From contig NZ_FZQR01000013.1 of the NCBI RefSeq assembly GCF_900199455.1, positions 159,280 through 223,279 on the forward strand: a stretch of 64,000 bases of DNA. Reading direction: 5' to 3'. The notes beneath the pieces were generated by a model that had not been told where the DNA came from, made no database searches, and worked only from the letters and a program-made list of their open reading frames with translations. The position numbers were made by a program, and so were the translations under genes. Below are positions 1 to 9,578 of the stretch, one piece after another; position 1 is the first letter of the stretch, and every line of letters begins with the position of its first letter. The DNA is from Mesorhizobium carmichaelinearum. GTDB taxonomy: Bacteria > Pseudomonadota > Alphaproteobacteria > Rhizobiales > Rhizobiaceae.

Positions 1-800
1 TTGAGCAGCGCCTGGTAGCGTGCTGACAGGCGCGGCGCATAAAGCGGCGCCAGCCCGCCGAGCAGGCAAAGCGGCGCATCGTCCGCGAGGCCGAGTGCGC
101 CGAGCGAGGCCTCGACATCGCCGACCGCCTTGTCGACGATCCAGTTGGCGACGGCATCACCCTTCTCGGCATGTTCGAACACTTTGGGTGCGAAGCCACC
201 GAAATCGCCGGGCTTGGCATTGGTGGTGAATTCGACCACGTCCTCGGGATTGTTGCGGAAGATGGCCATCATGGCGTCGGTCAGCGGCGAAGCTGCGCGG
301 ACTCCGTCATAGGCAAGCAGGGTCTGTTCGAGCAGATCGCGGCCGATGCGGGCGCCGCTGCCCTGGTCGCCGACCTGGAACCCCCAGCCGCCGATGGCGC
401 GCGATTTGCCATTCTTGCGCGCCATATAGGCGGTGCCGGTGCCGAGGATGGCCATGGCGCCGTCGCCTGAGCCGACGGCGCCTTCGAGCGCGATCTCGGC
501 GTCGGTCTCGACCCGGCTGATGCTGAACGGCAGGATGGCTTCGAGCTGCTGCCGGTAAGTGCCGACATTGGCGCCGGCAAGGCCGAGAATCGCCGGTGTT
601 TGCGGGATCAGCTCGGGATCTTGCCCGGCAACAATGAAAGCCTGCCGCGCGGCGTCGACAATGTTCGACCGTGCCCCGGTGAGGTCGGTGCGGATGTTGG
701 CGGCGCCGCTTTTGGCGCGGCCAATGACGGCGCCGTCCACTGTTGCCAGGGCGGCCCTGCAGCTGGTGCCGCCGCCATCGATACCGAGCACGAATTTCAC
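1..800 (-). CDS. BadF/BadG/BcrA/BcrD-family amino-sugar kinase (partial, 3' end outside the window)
   Basis: Predicted ATP-dependent cytoplasmic kinase for GlcNAc and/or MurNAc. The start is a GTG at 798-800 behind a GGAG-type ribosome site. The protein opens with an ASKHA phosphate-binding loop (GIDGGGT, about residues 5-11). It continues with a central AILGTGTAYM phosphate-2 stretch and a GGWGFQVGDQGSG motif typical of GlcNAc kinases of this family. About 266 codons are visible and the C-terminus is cut off. It diverges from murQ and a sugar importer. Known family knowledge: MurK of Clostridium belongs to this family and phosphorylates MurNAc and GlcNAc, so a feed of MurNAc-6-phosphate to MurQ is plausible. 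Substrate choice is inference. Confidence 0.85.
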   Translation of the reverse strand, partial: MKFVLGIDGGGTSCRAALATVDGAVIGRAKSGAANIRTDLTGARSNIVDAARQAFIVAGQDPELIPQTPAILGLAGANVGTYRQQLEAILPFSISRVETDAEIALEGAVGSGDGAMAILGTGTAYMARKNGKSRAIGGWGFQVGDQGSGARIGRDLLEQTLLAYDGVRAASPLTDAMMAIFRNNPEDVVEFTTNAKPGDFGGFAPKVFEHAEKGDAVANWIVDKAVGDVEASLGALGLADDAPLCLLGGLAPLYAPRLSARYQALL

Positions 801-822
801 GCGATTTCTCCTCCGGGCGGAT

Positions 823-842
823 AATACCAATAAAATACCAAT
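823..842 (-). promoter_or_regulatory. Phased operator-like repeats upstream of the kinase
   Basis: Two copies of AATACCAAT (TGGTATT on the minus strand) lie at 823-831 and 834-842. Their starts are exactly 11 bp apart, about one helical turn, and just upstream of the kinase start. The same heptamer recurs in front of murQ, so both divergent promoters probably answer to one regulator. No regulator gene is in the window. A GntR-type (NagQ-like) factor is one guess. Confidence 0.5.
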
Positions 843-957
843 AGCCAAGAGTTAATTTCCGTTTCAAAAAGATTAAGCCGTATTTTATTGAAAAATCTGC
901 ACATTTCGCCGGCTCAGCGATTTCCTGCTCGCGAATTCGTTAATGCATGTGGACAAG

Positions 958-986
958 TGGTATTTTTTTGGTATTGTTCTGGTATT
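958..986 (+). promoter_or_regulatory. Triple TGGTATT operator-like array overlapping the murQ ribosome site
   Basis: TGGTATT occurs at 958-964, 969-975 and 980-986 with a strict 11-bp period. It ends directly at the GGAGG ribosome site (987-991) of murQ. Bound protein here would block translation initiation or promoter escape. The array mirrors the double repeat in front of the divergent kinase. Confidence 0.5.
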
Positions 987-998
987 GGAGGAACACGG

Positions 999-1928
999 AT
1001 GGCTGAAACGCGCACCGAAGCGCTTCACAGGAATGCCGAGGGGCTGGATATCCAGGCTCCGGAAGCCATCCTTGTTTCGCTGGCCGACGCGCAGATCGAA
1101 GCCGCCAAGGCCGTCCGCAACGCCATCCCCGCCATCGCCAAAGCCGCGGAGATCATCGCCGGCCGATTGCGCAGCGGCGGCAAGCTTGCCTATGCCGCGG
1201 CCGGCAGTTCCGGCTTGATGGCGCTGGCCGACGCCCTGGAACTTCCCGGCACCTTCGGCATCCAGCGCGACCGCATCGCCATCCTGATCGCCGGCGGCGA
1301 CGAAGCTTTCAAGACGCTGGCCGGCGGGCCCGAGGATGATACCGAGGAGGCCGCGACCGCCGTCGCCAATGCCGGCATCGGTGCGGGCGATTGCCTGATC
1401 GCCCTTTCCGCCAGCGGCACCACACCCTATGCCGTGCGCGCCATCGAGGAAGCCGCTCGTCGCGGCGCTGCCACCATCGGCATCGCCAACAACCGGGATT
1501 CGGCGCTGCTGCGTCAGGCCGAAACCGCCATCCTCTTGGAAACACCGCCGGAAGTGATCGCCGGCTCGACGCGCATGGGCGCCGGCACCGCGCAGAAGAT
1601 CGCGCTCAACATGCTGTCGACACTGACCGCCGTGCATCTCGGCCATGTCCATGACGGCTACATGGTCAATCTCATGGCCGACAACATCAAGCTGCGTGAC
1701 CGCGCCGCGCGCATCGTCGCCGCCGTCAGCGGGCGCAGCACGGATGATGCCGCCCGTCTGCTCGAAAAGAGCGGCGGCGCGGTCAAGACCGCCATTCTGC
1801 TCGCCGCCGGCGCCGACAGCGCCGATGCGGCGCAGAAGATACTGGAAGAGGCCGGCCAGAAGCTGCGGCCGGCCCTTTCCGCGCTTGAGCGTGATCCCGG
1901 AAAAGATCATGCCCGAACAAAGAAATAG
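999..1928 (+). CDS. murQ: N-acetylmuramic acid 6-phosphate etherase MurQ
   Basis: Cleaves the lactyl ether of MurNAc-6-phosphate to GlcNAc-6-phosphate and D-lactate in the cytoplasm. The 309-residue length fits the family (E. coli about 298). A SIS sugar-isomerase domain is visible: GSSGLMAL near residue 68, then SASGTTPYAV. The MurQ signature GSTRMGAGTAQKIALNML follows. An upstream in-frame start at 888 exists, but 999 is preferred: it has a GGAGG site 7 nt upstream and starts the conserved part. It is the first gene of a unit that runs into a sugar ABC importer, so the pathway is import, phosphorylation by the divergent kinase, then MurQ. Regulation probably goes through the phased TGGTATT repeats. 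Confidence 0.93.
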   Translation: MAETRTEALHRNAEGLDIQAPEAILVSLADAQIEAAKAVRNAIPAIAKAAEIIAGRLRSGGKLAYAAAGSSGLMALADALELPGTFGIQRDRIAILIAGGDEAFKTLAGGPEDDTEEAATAVANAGIGAGDCLIALSASGTTPYAVRAIEEAARRGAATIGIANNRDSALLRQAETAILLETPPEVIAGSTRMGAGTAQKIALNMLSTLTAVHLGHVHDGYMVNLMADNIKLRDRAARIVAAVSGRSTDDAARLLEKSGGAVKTAILLAAGADSADAAQKILEEAGQKLRPALSALERDPGKDHARTKK

Positions 1929-2045
1929 AGCCTGTTTCATCCCGATTTCCATCGGGGTGAAGCGGGTTTGCGAGGGGAGCAAGGGGTCAAAAGCCTCTGT
2001 TCTCATCAAAACCGAACCTGAAAAAGGTCAACAGGGAGACTGAGC

Positions 2046-3305
2046 ATGACAACGAAACTACTGACGGCACTGCTTTTGGGCACCAGCATTCTCGGCTCGG
2101 CCGGGATGGCTTCTGCCGCGGACGTAACGCTCAACATCGAAAGCTGGCGCGGCGACGACCTGTCCATCTGGAAGGACAAGCTGATCCCGGCCTTCGAGGC
2201 CAAGAATCCGGGTATCAAGGTGGTATTCGCACCCTCGGCGCCGACCGAATATGACGCCGCCCTTGGCGCCAAGCTCGCCGCCGGCTCGGCGGGCGATCTG
2301 ATCACCTGCCGCCCGTTCGACAAGTCGCTTGAACTCTACAAGAAGGGCAACCTCGCCGATCTCTCGGCCCTGCCCGGCATGGAGAACTTCTCGCCTGTGG
2401 CCAAGTCCGCCTGGCAGACCGACGACGGCAAGGCGAGCTTCTGCGTGCCGATGGCTTCCGTCATCCACGGCTTCATCTACAACAAGGACGCCTTCGACAA
2501 GCTCGGCATCAAGGTGCCGACGACCCGTGACGAGTTCTTCGCCGCGCTCGACAAGATCAAGGCCGACGGCACCTACATCCCGATGGCGATGGGCACCAAG
2601 GACCTCTGGGAAGCCGCGACCATGGGCTACCAGAACATCGGCCCCAACTACTGGAAGGGCGAAGACGGCCGTGCAGCGCTGATCAAGGGCGACCAGAAGC
2701 TGACCGACAAGGACTGGGTCGCTCCCTATGAGGAACTGGCCAAGTGGAAGCCGTATCTCGGCGACGGTTTCGAAGCCCAGACCTATCCGGACAGCCAGAA
2801 CCTGTTCACCCTCGGCCGCGCCGCCATCTACCCCGCCGGCTCGTGGGAAATCGGCCTGTTCAACACCCAGGCCCAGTTTAAGATGGGCGCCTTCCCGCCC
2901 CCGGTCGAGAAGGCCGGCGACACTTGCTACATCTCCGACCATACCGATATCGGCATGGGCCTGAATGCAGCCTCGAAGAACGCCGACGCCGCCAAGACCT
3001 TCCTGTCCTGGGTGGCCTCGCCGGACTTCGCCACCATCTACGCCAACGCGCTGCCGGGCTTCTTCAGCCTGAACTCCGCTCCGGTGAAGATGGCCGACCC
3101 GCTCGCACAGGAATTCGTCTCCTGGCGCGGCAAGTGCAAGTCGACGATCCGCTCGACCTACCAGATCCTGTCGCGCGGCACGCCGAACCTCGAAAACGAG
3201 ACCTGGGTTGAATCGGCCAACGTCATCAACGGCACCGACACCCCGGAAGCCGCGGCCAAGAAGCTGCAGACCGGTCTCGACAGCTGGTACAAGCCGGCGA
3301 AGTAA
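2046..3305 (+). CDS. Sugar ABC transporter substrate-binding protein
   Basis: Periplasmic carbohydrate-binding lipoprotein-like receptor of the family-1 (maltose/UgpB) type, 419 residues. An N-terminal signal peptide of about 24 residues ends in a MASA-type signal peptidase I site. The mature protein starts ADVTLNIESW and carries the usual FYNKDAF-like stretch (here IYNKDAFDKLGI) and a C-terminal TWVESANVI region. The start has a CAGGGAG site. It lies 117 bp downstream of murQ and 253 bp upstream of the first permease. An intercistronic hairpin in that gap could give the receptor a higher transcript level than the membrane parts. The ligand is inferred to be MurNAc, GlcNAc or a muropeptide sugar. 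Confidence 0.88.
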   Translation: MTTKLLTALLLGTSILGSAGMASAADVTLNIESWRGDDLSIWKDKLIPAFEAKNPGIKVVFAPSAPTEYDAALGAKLAAGSAGDLITCRPFDKSLELYKKGNLADLSALPGMENFSPVAKSAWQTDDGKASFCVPMASVIHGFIYNKDAFDKLGIKVPTTRDEFFAALDKIKADGTYIPMAMGTKDLWEAATMGYQNIGPNYWKGEDGRAALIKGDQKLTDKDWVAPYEELAKWKPYLGDGFEAQTYPDSQNLFTLGRAAIYPAGSWEIGLFNTQAQFKMGAFPPPVEKAGDTCYISDHTDIGMGLNAASKNADAAKTFLSWVASPDFATIYANALPGFFSLNSAPVKMADPLAQEFVSWRGKCKSTIRSTYQILSRGTPNLENETWVESANVINGTDTPEAAAKKLQTGLDSWYKPAK

Positions 3306-3322
3306 GAGCTCAGGCAACGGAG

Positions 3323-3346
3323 CCGGCTGGGCGCATGCCTGGCCGG
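3323..3346 (+). terminator. Intercistronic hairpin after the substrate-binding gene
   Basis: A 10-bp stem with two G-T pairs (3323-3332 with 3337-3346) around a GCAT loop follows the stop codon by about 18 nt. There is no real T-run, so it is more likely an mRNA-stabilising or attenuating hairpin than a full terminator. The rest of the 253-bp gap up to the permease shows nothing else recognisable. Confidence 0.4.
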
Positions 3347-3558
3347 TTCCGGATACCCTGGCTTTCAGAATAAGCACATTCAGATAGCGATTGTCGGCAC
3401 CGCCTCGCGGCCTTACCCTTGTTCGTCTTGGGGAAGGCTAGCTGATCAGTCGCAGGCCTTTGTTCTTGCCGTACCGGGCAGGGATGTGTGGGCCGTGCAT
3501 CGAGGCATTATCTAGCATCGACACCCTTTAGAACCGAGAGACGGCGGGGACCGAACTC

Positions 3559-4488
3559 ATGGCCGCAGATATCCGACCGAAAAGACCGTTTCGCTGGCAC
3601 ATCGGCATCTTCCTGGCGCCGGCCGTGCTTGTCTATACGGCGATCATGATCCTGCCGCTCGCCGGCACGCTGCAGCTGTCGCTGTTCCGCAACATCGAGC
3701 AGCACCAAATCTTCGTCGGTCTGGACAATTTCCGCACCCTGTTCGGCGACCCCAACTGGTCGGTGAATTTCTGGAATGCGCTGCGCAACAACGTCTGGTT
3801 CTTCATCATCCACATGCTGGTGCAGAACCCGATCGGCGTCATGCTGGCCGCCCTGCTGTCGAGCCCAAGACTGAGATTCGCCGCCTTCTACCGCACGGCG
3901 ATCTTCGTGCCCACCATCCTGTCCTTCGTCATCGTCGGCTTCGCCTGGAAGCTGATCCTGTCGCCGCTGTGGGGCGTGGCGCCGCATATGATGGACCTAG
4001 TCGGCCTGAAAAGCTTCTTCACGCCATGGCTCGGCAAGGAACAATATGCGCTGACCGCGCTCAGCCTGATCTCGGTGTGGCAGTTCGTCGGCATCCCGAT
4101 GATGCTGATCTACGCCGCACTCCTGTCGATCCCTGAAGAGGTGATCGAGGCGGCCGAATGCGACGGCATCACCGGCATGTCGCAGTTCTGGAAGATCAAG
4201 CTGCCGCTGATCCTGCCGTCTATCGGCATCATCTCGATCCTCACCTTCGTCGGCAATTTCAACGCCTTCGACCTGATCTACACCGCGCAAGGCGCGCTCG
4301 CCGGGCCGAACTATTCGACCGATATTCTCGGCACTTTCCTCTACCGCGCCTTCTTCGGCTTCCAGCTGCAGGTCGGCGACCCCAATATGGGCGCGGCGAT
4401 CGCCACGATGATGTTCCTGATCATCCTCGGCGGCGTCTGCGTCTACCTCTTCCTCGTCCAGACGCGCCTGCGTCGCTACCAGTTCTGA
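3559..4488 (+). CDS. Sugar ABC transporter permease (MalF/UgpA type)
   Basis: Inner-membrane subunit of a binding-protein-dependent sugar importer, 309 residues with about six predicted hydrophobic segments. The cytoplasmic coupling loop is visible as EEVIEAAECDGITGMSQFWKIKLP, matching the EAA motif that docks on the transport ATPase. It is followed by the second permease after 10 nt and shares its operon with the receptor and the ATPase. Substrate specificity cannot be read from the sequence. Confidence 0.9.
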   Translation: MAADIRPKRPFRWHIGIFLAPAVLVYTAIMILPLAGTLQLSLFRNIEQHQIFVGLDNFRTLFGDPNWSVNFWNALRNNVWFFIIHMLVQNPIGVMLAALLSSPRLRFAAFYRTAIFVPTILSFVIVGFAWKLILSPLWGVAPHMMDLVGLKSFFTPWLGKEQYALTALSLISVWQFVGIPMMLIYAALLSIPEEVIEAAECDGITGMSQFWKIKLPLILPSIGIISILTFVGNFNAFDLIYTAQGALAGPNYSTDILGTFLYRAFFGFQLQVGDPNMGAAIATMMFLIILGGVCVYLFLVQTRLRRYQF

Positions 4489-4498
4489 GGGGCAAGAG

Positions 4499-5338
4499 AT
4501 GAGCACCGCCACCCGTTCGCTGCCCCGCACCATCGGCGCTCACGCGATCCTGTTGACCTACACGGCGATCGCGCTGTTTCCGGTGATCCTGGTGATCATG
4601 AACTCGTTCAAGTCCCGCGCCGGCATCTTCGGCGCGCCGCTGACGCCGCCGACGCCCGGGACATTCGACCTGATCGGCTACACCACCGTCATCGGCCAGG
4701 GCGACTTCACCCACTATTTCCAGAACAGCCTCGTCGTCACCGTCGCCTCGCTGTTCTTCGTGCTGCTGTTCGGCGCCATGGCCGCCTTCGCCCTGTCGGA
4801 ATACCGCTTCCGCGGCAACACGCTGATGGGCCTTTATCTGGCGCTCGGCATCATGATCCCGATCCGGCTGGGCACCGTCGCCATCCTGCAATTGATGGTG
4901 GCGAGCGGACTGGTCAACACGCTGACGGCGCTCATCCTGGTCTATACCGCGCAAGGCCTGCCGCTCGCCGTCTTCATCCTGTCGGAATTCATGAAGCAGG
5001 TCTCCGACGATCTGAAGAACGCCGGCCGCATCGACGGCCTGTCGGAATACACCATCTTCTTCCGGCTGGTGCTGCCGCTGGTCAGGCCATCCATGGCGAC
5101 GGTCGCCGTCTTCACCATGATCCCGATCTGGAACGATCTGTGGTTCCCGCTGATCCTGGCGCCGTCGGAAGAGACCAAGACGGTGACGCTCGGCGCGCAG
5201 CTGTTCCTCGGCCAGTTCGTCACCAACTGGAACGCCATCCTGGCGGCGCTGTCGCTGGCGATCATGCCGGTGCTGATCCTCTACGTCATCTTCTCGCGGC
5301 AACTGATCCGCGGCATTACTTCCGGAGCCGTCAAGTGA
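4499..5338 (+). CDS. Sugar ABC transporter permease (MalG/UgpE type)
   Basis: Second inner-membrane subunit, 279 residues, pairing with the upstream permease. The EAA-type loop reads LKNAGRIDGLSEYTIFFRLVLP. The C-terminus ends in an RQLIRGITSGAVK tail typical of MalG-family subunits. It has its own GAGGGGCAAGAG-type ribosome site 10 nt after the previous gene. It is followed by a hairpin repeat and then by an oxidoreductase that probably belongs to the same transcript. Confidence 0.9.
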   Translation: MSTATRSLPRTIGAHAILLTYTAIALFPVILVIMNSFKSRAGIFGAPLTPPTPGTFDLIGYTTVIGQGDFTHYFQNSLVVTVASLFFVLLFGAMAAFALSEYRFRGNTLMGLYLALGIMIPIRLGTVAILQLMVASGLVNTLTALILVYTAQGLPLAVFILSEFMKQVSDDLKNAGRIDGLSEYTIFFRLVLPLVRPSMATVAVFTMIPIWNDLWFPLILAPSEETKTVTLGAQLFLGQFVTNWNAILAALSLAIMPVLILYVIFSRQLIRGITSGAVK

Positions 5339-5369
5339 GCGGAGCCTTACAAATCTCTGCTGGAGCCTT

Positions 5370-5545
5370 CACCCCACCCGGCGCTGCGCGCCGACCTCCC
5401 CATCAAGGGGAGGTAGAAGGTCGCGGCTTCATTTACGACCGTCAAGGGGCACCTTTCGGCGAAGCTTCTTTGGCAGTGCGGGTGTTCGCGCCAACGTCCT
5501 ACCTCCCCTCGATGGGGAGGTCGGCGCGAAGCGCCGGGTGGGGTG
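5370..5545. repeat. Hairpin-type intergenic repeat between permease and oxidoreductase
   Basis: Imperfect inverted arms at about 5370-5416 and 5500-5545 both carry the CACCCGGCGC / CCTCCCC core, each with a smaller internal palindrome. The 250-bp gap contains no gene. Similar arms occur near 7681, 39963 and 63723, and elements of this kind are frequent in rhizobial chromosomes. It sits inside the operon, so it must be transcribed and could act as an RNA-processing or stabilising structure. Confidence 0.65.
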
Positions 5546-5588
5546 ACACCCTCTCAGTAGGAACAACTGGAATGTCTGGAGTAGCCAG

Positions 5589-6650
5589 GTGAGCTCTAAA
5601 TCCCCTCTTCGCGTCGTCGTCGCCGGCCTCGGCAATATGGGCCGCAGCCATGCGCTGGCCTATCACACCAATCCGGGTTTCGAGATCGCGGCACTCATCA
5701 ACCGTTCCGACGTGCCGCTGCCGGATGGCCTGTCGGGCTATGGCATCAGGCGCTCCTTCGACGAGGCGCTGCGCGACGAAAAGCCCGATGTCGCCTGCAT
5801 CGCCACCTATTCCGACAGCCATGCCGACTATGCCGTGAAGGCGTTCGAGGCCGGTTGCCACGTCTTCGTCGAAAAGCCGCTGGCAACGACGGTGGCCGAT
5901 GCCAAACGCGTCGTCGCGGCCGCCAAGGCCAATGGCAGAAAGCTGGTGATCGGCTACATCCTGCGCCATCACCCGTCCTGGATCCGGCTGATCGCCGAGG
6001 CGCGCAAGCTCGGCGGTCCCTACGTCTTCCGCATGAACCTCAACCAGCAATCCTCGGGCCATACCTGGGAGACGCACAAGCAGCTGATGCAGACGACCTC
6101 GCCGATCGTCGACTGCGGCGTCCACTATCTCGACGTCATGCTGCAGATCACCGACGCCAGGCCGGTCGAGGTGCGCGGGATGGGCGTGCGGCTGACTCAG
6201 GAGGTCGCGCCCACGATGTACAATTACGGCCATCTGCAGGTGCTGTTCGATGACGGTTCGGTCGGCTGGTACGAGGCCGGCTGGGGGCCGATGATTTCGG
6301 AGACGGCCTTCTTCGTGAAGGACGTCATTTCGCCGAATGGTTGCGTGTCGATCGTCATGAAGGAAGGTGTGAAGTCCGACGACATCGACACCCACACCAA
6401 GACCTCGACCATCCGCCTACACAGCGCTGAAACCGGCCCGGACGGCAAATTCGCTAGGGAGGATGAGATGCTGTCGATGGCCGGCGAACCCGGCCACCAG
6501 GACCTCTGCGACCTCGAACAGGCCTTCGTGCTGAAGGCGATCCGCGAGGACCTGGACCTCACCAAACACATGGACGACGCGGTGAAGTCGCTCGCCGTCT
6601 GCCTCGCAGCCGACGAGAGCGTGCGCAGCGGCGCAGCCGTCAAACTCTAA
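5589..6650 (+). CDS. Gfo/Idh/MocA-family NAD(P)-dependent oxidoreductase
   Basis: Cytoplasmic sugar dehydrogenase or epimerising oxidoreductase, 353 residues. The N-terminal Rossmann fold shows VVVAGLGNMGRSHA (about residues 9-22). The family motif HVFVEKPLATT follows near residue 92, with the EKP lysine that contacts cofactor and substrate. The C-terminal GFO_IDH_MocA domain follows. The start is a GTG with GGAG 7 nt upstream. Between permease and ATPase it probably modifies the imported sugar or its anhydro or keto form. Exact chemistry is unknown. Confidence 0.87.
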   Translation: MSSKSPLRVVVAGLGNMGRSHALAYHTNPGFEIAALINRSDVPLPDGLSGYGIRRSFDEALRDEKPDVACIATYSDSHADYAVKAFEAGCHVFVEKPLATTVADAKRVVAAAKANGRKLVIGYILRHHPSWIRLIAEARKLGGPYVFRMNLNQQSSGHTWETHKQLMQTTSPIVDCGVHYLDVMLQITDARPVEVRGMGVRLTQEVAPTMYNYGHLQVLFDDGSVGWYEAGWGPMISETAFFVKDVISPNGCVSIVMKEGVKSDDIDTHTKTSTIRLHSAETGPDGKFAREDEMLSMAGEPGHQDLCDLEQAFVLKAIREDLDLTKHMDDAVKSLAVCLAADESVRSGAAVKL

Positions 6651-6666
6651 CGACAGGAACGAAGCC

Positions 6667-7665
<999 letters not shown>

Positions 7666-7680
7666 TTTCTGGAGCAACTC

Positions 7681-7806
7681 CCCCTCACCCAGCCTCCGCT
7701 TCGCTCGGCTGACCTCTCCCCGAGGGGAGAGGAGATTACGAGCGCTGGCGCCAGCCTCTTCTCCCCTTGGGGAGAAGGTGGCCGCGAAGCGGCCGGATGA
7801 GGGGGA
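7681..7806. repeat. Hairpin-type intergenic repeat after the ATPase gene
   Basis: Two C-rich/G-rich inverted arms (left about 7681-7733, right about 7757-7806) contain smaller stems such as CTCCCCGAGGGGAG and TCTCCCCTTGGGGAGA. It separates the convergent sugar operon and the FAH gene and may serve both as a terminator. It is the same broad class as the repeat at 5370. Confidence 0.6.
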
Positions 7807-7839
7807 CTCATAGGGCTGCAGCGACGGAATTCCGCAGTT

Positions 7840-8685
7840 TTACACGTCCGCCTTGAACGTCTGCTTCTGCTGGCCGAGCCCTTCGATGCCCAGCTCCACC
7901 ACATCGCCGGCCTTCAAGAACACCGGCGGCTTCATGCCGAGGCCAACGCCGGGCGGCGTGCCTGTCGAAATAATGTCGCCGGGGTGCAGCGACATGAACT
8001 GGCTGAGATACGAGACCAGGAAGGCGACGCCATAGACCATGGTCTTGGTCGAGCCGTTCTGCATGGTCTTGCCGTTGACGGTCAGCCACATCTTCAGGTT
8101 CTGCGGGTCGGCGACTTCGTCCTTGGTCACCAGCCAGGGGCCGGTCGGGCCGAACGTGTCGCAGCTCTTGCCCTTGGTCCATTGGCCCTGTCGCTCGGCC
8201 TGGAAGGCGCGCTCGGAGACGTCATGCGCGACGGCATAGCCGGCGACATAGTCGAGCGCGTCGGCTTCGCTGACATATTTTGCCGTCTTGCCGATGACCA
8301 CGGCGAGTTCGACTTCCCAATCGGTCTTTTCAGAGCCGCGCGGGATCAGCACGTCGTCATCCGGGCCGACAATGGCCGAGCTTGCCTTCATGAAGATGAT
8401 CGGTTCCGGCGGCACGGTGGCGCCGGTTTCGGCGGCGTGGTCGGAATAGTTGAGACCGATGCAGATGAATTTGCCGGTGCCGGCGACACAGGCGCCGAGG
8501 CGAGGCTTGCCGGAAACCACAGGCAGCGACTTCGGATCGAGCTTGCCCAGCATCTCCAGCGAGGCCGGATGAAGCGTGGTACCGGCAATGTCGGCGACAT
8601 GGGCGGAGAGATCGCGGATCGTTCCATCCGCATCGAGCAGGCCGGGACGTTCGCTCCCGGCTTCGCCATAGCGCAGCAGTTTCAT
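7840..8685 (-). CDS. Fumarylacetoacetate hydrolase family protein, probable 2,4-diketo-3-deoxy-L-fuconate/rhamnonate hydrolase
   Basis: Cytoplasmic metal-dependent C-C bond hydrolase, 281 residues. The FAH core starts at about residue 70 (FICIGLNYSDHAAE). Mg ligands are seen in the DWEVELAVVIGK glutamates and a downstream aspartate region, and TGTPPGVGLGM is conserved. Databases often label such proteins ureidoglycolate lyase. The neighbouring SDR resembles 2-keto-3-deoxy-L-fuconate dehydrogenase. In Xanthomonas the two enzymes act in series, ending in pyruvate and L-lactate, so that role is favoured here. The two genes are 26 nt apart on one strand, and GAGGAGAG precedes the ATG. Confidence 0.75.
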   Translation of the reverse strand: MKLLRYGEAGSERPGLLDADGTIRDLSAHVADIAGTTLHPASLEMLGKLDPKSLPVVSGKPRLGACVAGTGKFICIGLNYSDHAAETGATVPPEPIIFMKASSAIVGPDDDVLIPRGSEKTDWEVELAVVIGKTAKYVSEADALDYVAGYAVAHDVSERAFQAERQGQWTKGKSCDTFGPTGPWLVTKDEVADPQNLKMWLTVNGKTMQNGSTKTMVYGVAFLVSYLSQFMSLHPGDIISTGTPPGVGLGMKPPVFLKAGDVVELGIEGLGQQKQTFKADV

Positions 8686-8711
8686 TGAATTCTCTCCTCA
8701 GTCAGATTGGT

Positions 8712-9443
8712 TCAGATCGACCAGCCGCCGTCGATATTGTAGGCCTGTCCGGACGTGTAGGTCGCGCCGGCCAGATAGACGGCGAGATCGGCGATTTCCT
8801 CAGGGGTGCCGAGCCGGCCCATCGGCTGGCGGGCGATGAAGGCGGCGCGGGCGGCCTCATAGTCGCCTTGCGCGTGCATGCGGTCCTGCAGCGACGGGCT
8901 CTCGACCGTGCCCGGGCAGATGGCGTTGCAGCGTATGCCCTTGCCGACATAATCGGCGGCAATCGCCTTGGTCAGGCCGATGACAGCGGCCTTGGTGACG
9001 CCATAGGCGAAGCGGTTCGGCACGCCTTTGCCGGCGCCGGCGACGGAAGACATGTTGACGATCGATCCGTCGCCGCGCTCCAGCATGCCGGGCAGCACGG
9101 CCCTGATGGTGCGGATCATGGCGCGGACATTGAGGTTGAAGGCGAAATCGAGGTCGCCATCCTTCATCTCCAGGATCGAGCCGGAATGGACAAAGCCGGC
9201 GCAGTTGAACAGCACGTCGACGCGGCCGATTTCGGCAAAGGCGGCGTTGACTGCCTCGTCGTTCAGCACATCAAGCTTGCGGGTCTTGATCCCTGGCGTC
9301 TTGGCGAGCTCGGCGAGAAGCGTCTCGTTGATGTCGGTGGCATGGACGGTGGCTCCAGCCTTGGCGAAGGCCAGCGCGCTCGCCTTGCCGATGCCTTGCG
9401 CCGCTGCCGTGATGACAACGACCTTGCCTGCCAGATCCGCCAT
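8712..9443 (-). CDS. SDR oxidoreductase, probable 2-keto-3-deoxy-L-fuconate dehydrogenase
   Basis: Classical short-chain dehydrogenase, 243 residues. The cofactor motif is TAAAQGIGKA (about residues 12-21), with NCAG near 85. The catalytic Ser-Tyr-Lys is seen as NMSSVAG, then YGVTKAA near 147-153. An aspartate after beta-2 (ATDIN) indicates NAD preference. The line AAAQGIG...ATDINE and the IDGGWS end closely resemble human BDH2/DHRS6 and the bacterial KDF dehydrogenases. Paired with the FAH hydrolase it would form the final part of L-fucose or L-rhamnose breakdown. The upstream enzymes (dehydrogenase, lactonase, dehydratase) are not in the window. Confidence 0.8.
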   Translation of the reverse strand: MADLAGKVVVITAAAQGIGKASALAFAKAGATVHATDINETLLAELAKTPGIKTRKLDVLNDEAVNAAFAEIGRVDVLFNCAGFVHSGSILEMKDGDLDFAFNLNVRAMIRTIRAVLPGMLERGDGSIVNMSSVAGAGKGVPNRFAYGVTKAAVIGLTKAIAADYVGKGIRCNAICPGTVESPSLQDRMHAQGDYEAARAAFIARQPMGRLGTPEEIADLAVYLAGATYTSGQAYNIDGGWSI

Positions 9444-9554
9444 GTTTTTCCTCGTCAGCTTGGGTCAACTGCCTTTATCGGCGGCCGGCGAAGGCGTCAT
9501 GTGCCAGTCAGGCTCGATTGTGCGGCCTGTGTCGCAGCCAGTTCACTGATAAAG

Positions 9555-9578
9555 ATGTTTTTTCTCGTTAAAGAACAT
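9555..9578. promoter_or_regulatory. Inverted repeat upstream of the SDR gene
   Basis: Arms ATGTTTTTT (9555-9563) and AAAGAACAT (9570-9578) form a 9-bp inverted repeat with one mismatch around 6 nt, about 112 bp upstream of the SDR start. It could be an operator for the SDR-FAH unit. The rest of the 301-bp gap (9444-9744) shows no gene. Confidence 0.3.

Noticed and set aside
823..986. Short direct repeats considered as a CRISPR-like array
   Set aside because: The units are 7-9 bp at an 11-bp step in a divergent promoter, which fits operators; no CRISPR-length repeats or cas genes.
885..2009. A 374-codon minus-strand open frame over murQ
   Set aside because: Shadow of murQ; it would also cover the operator array.
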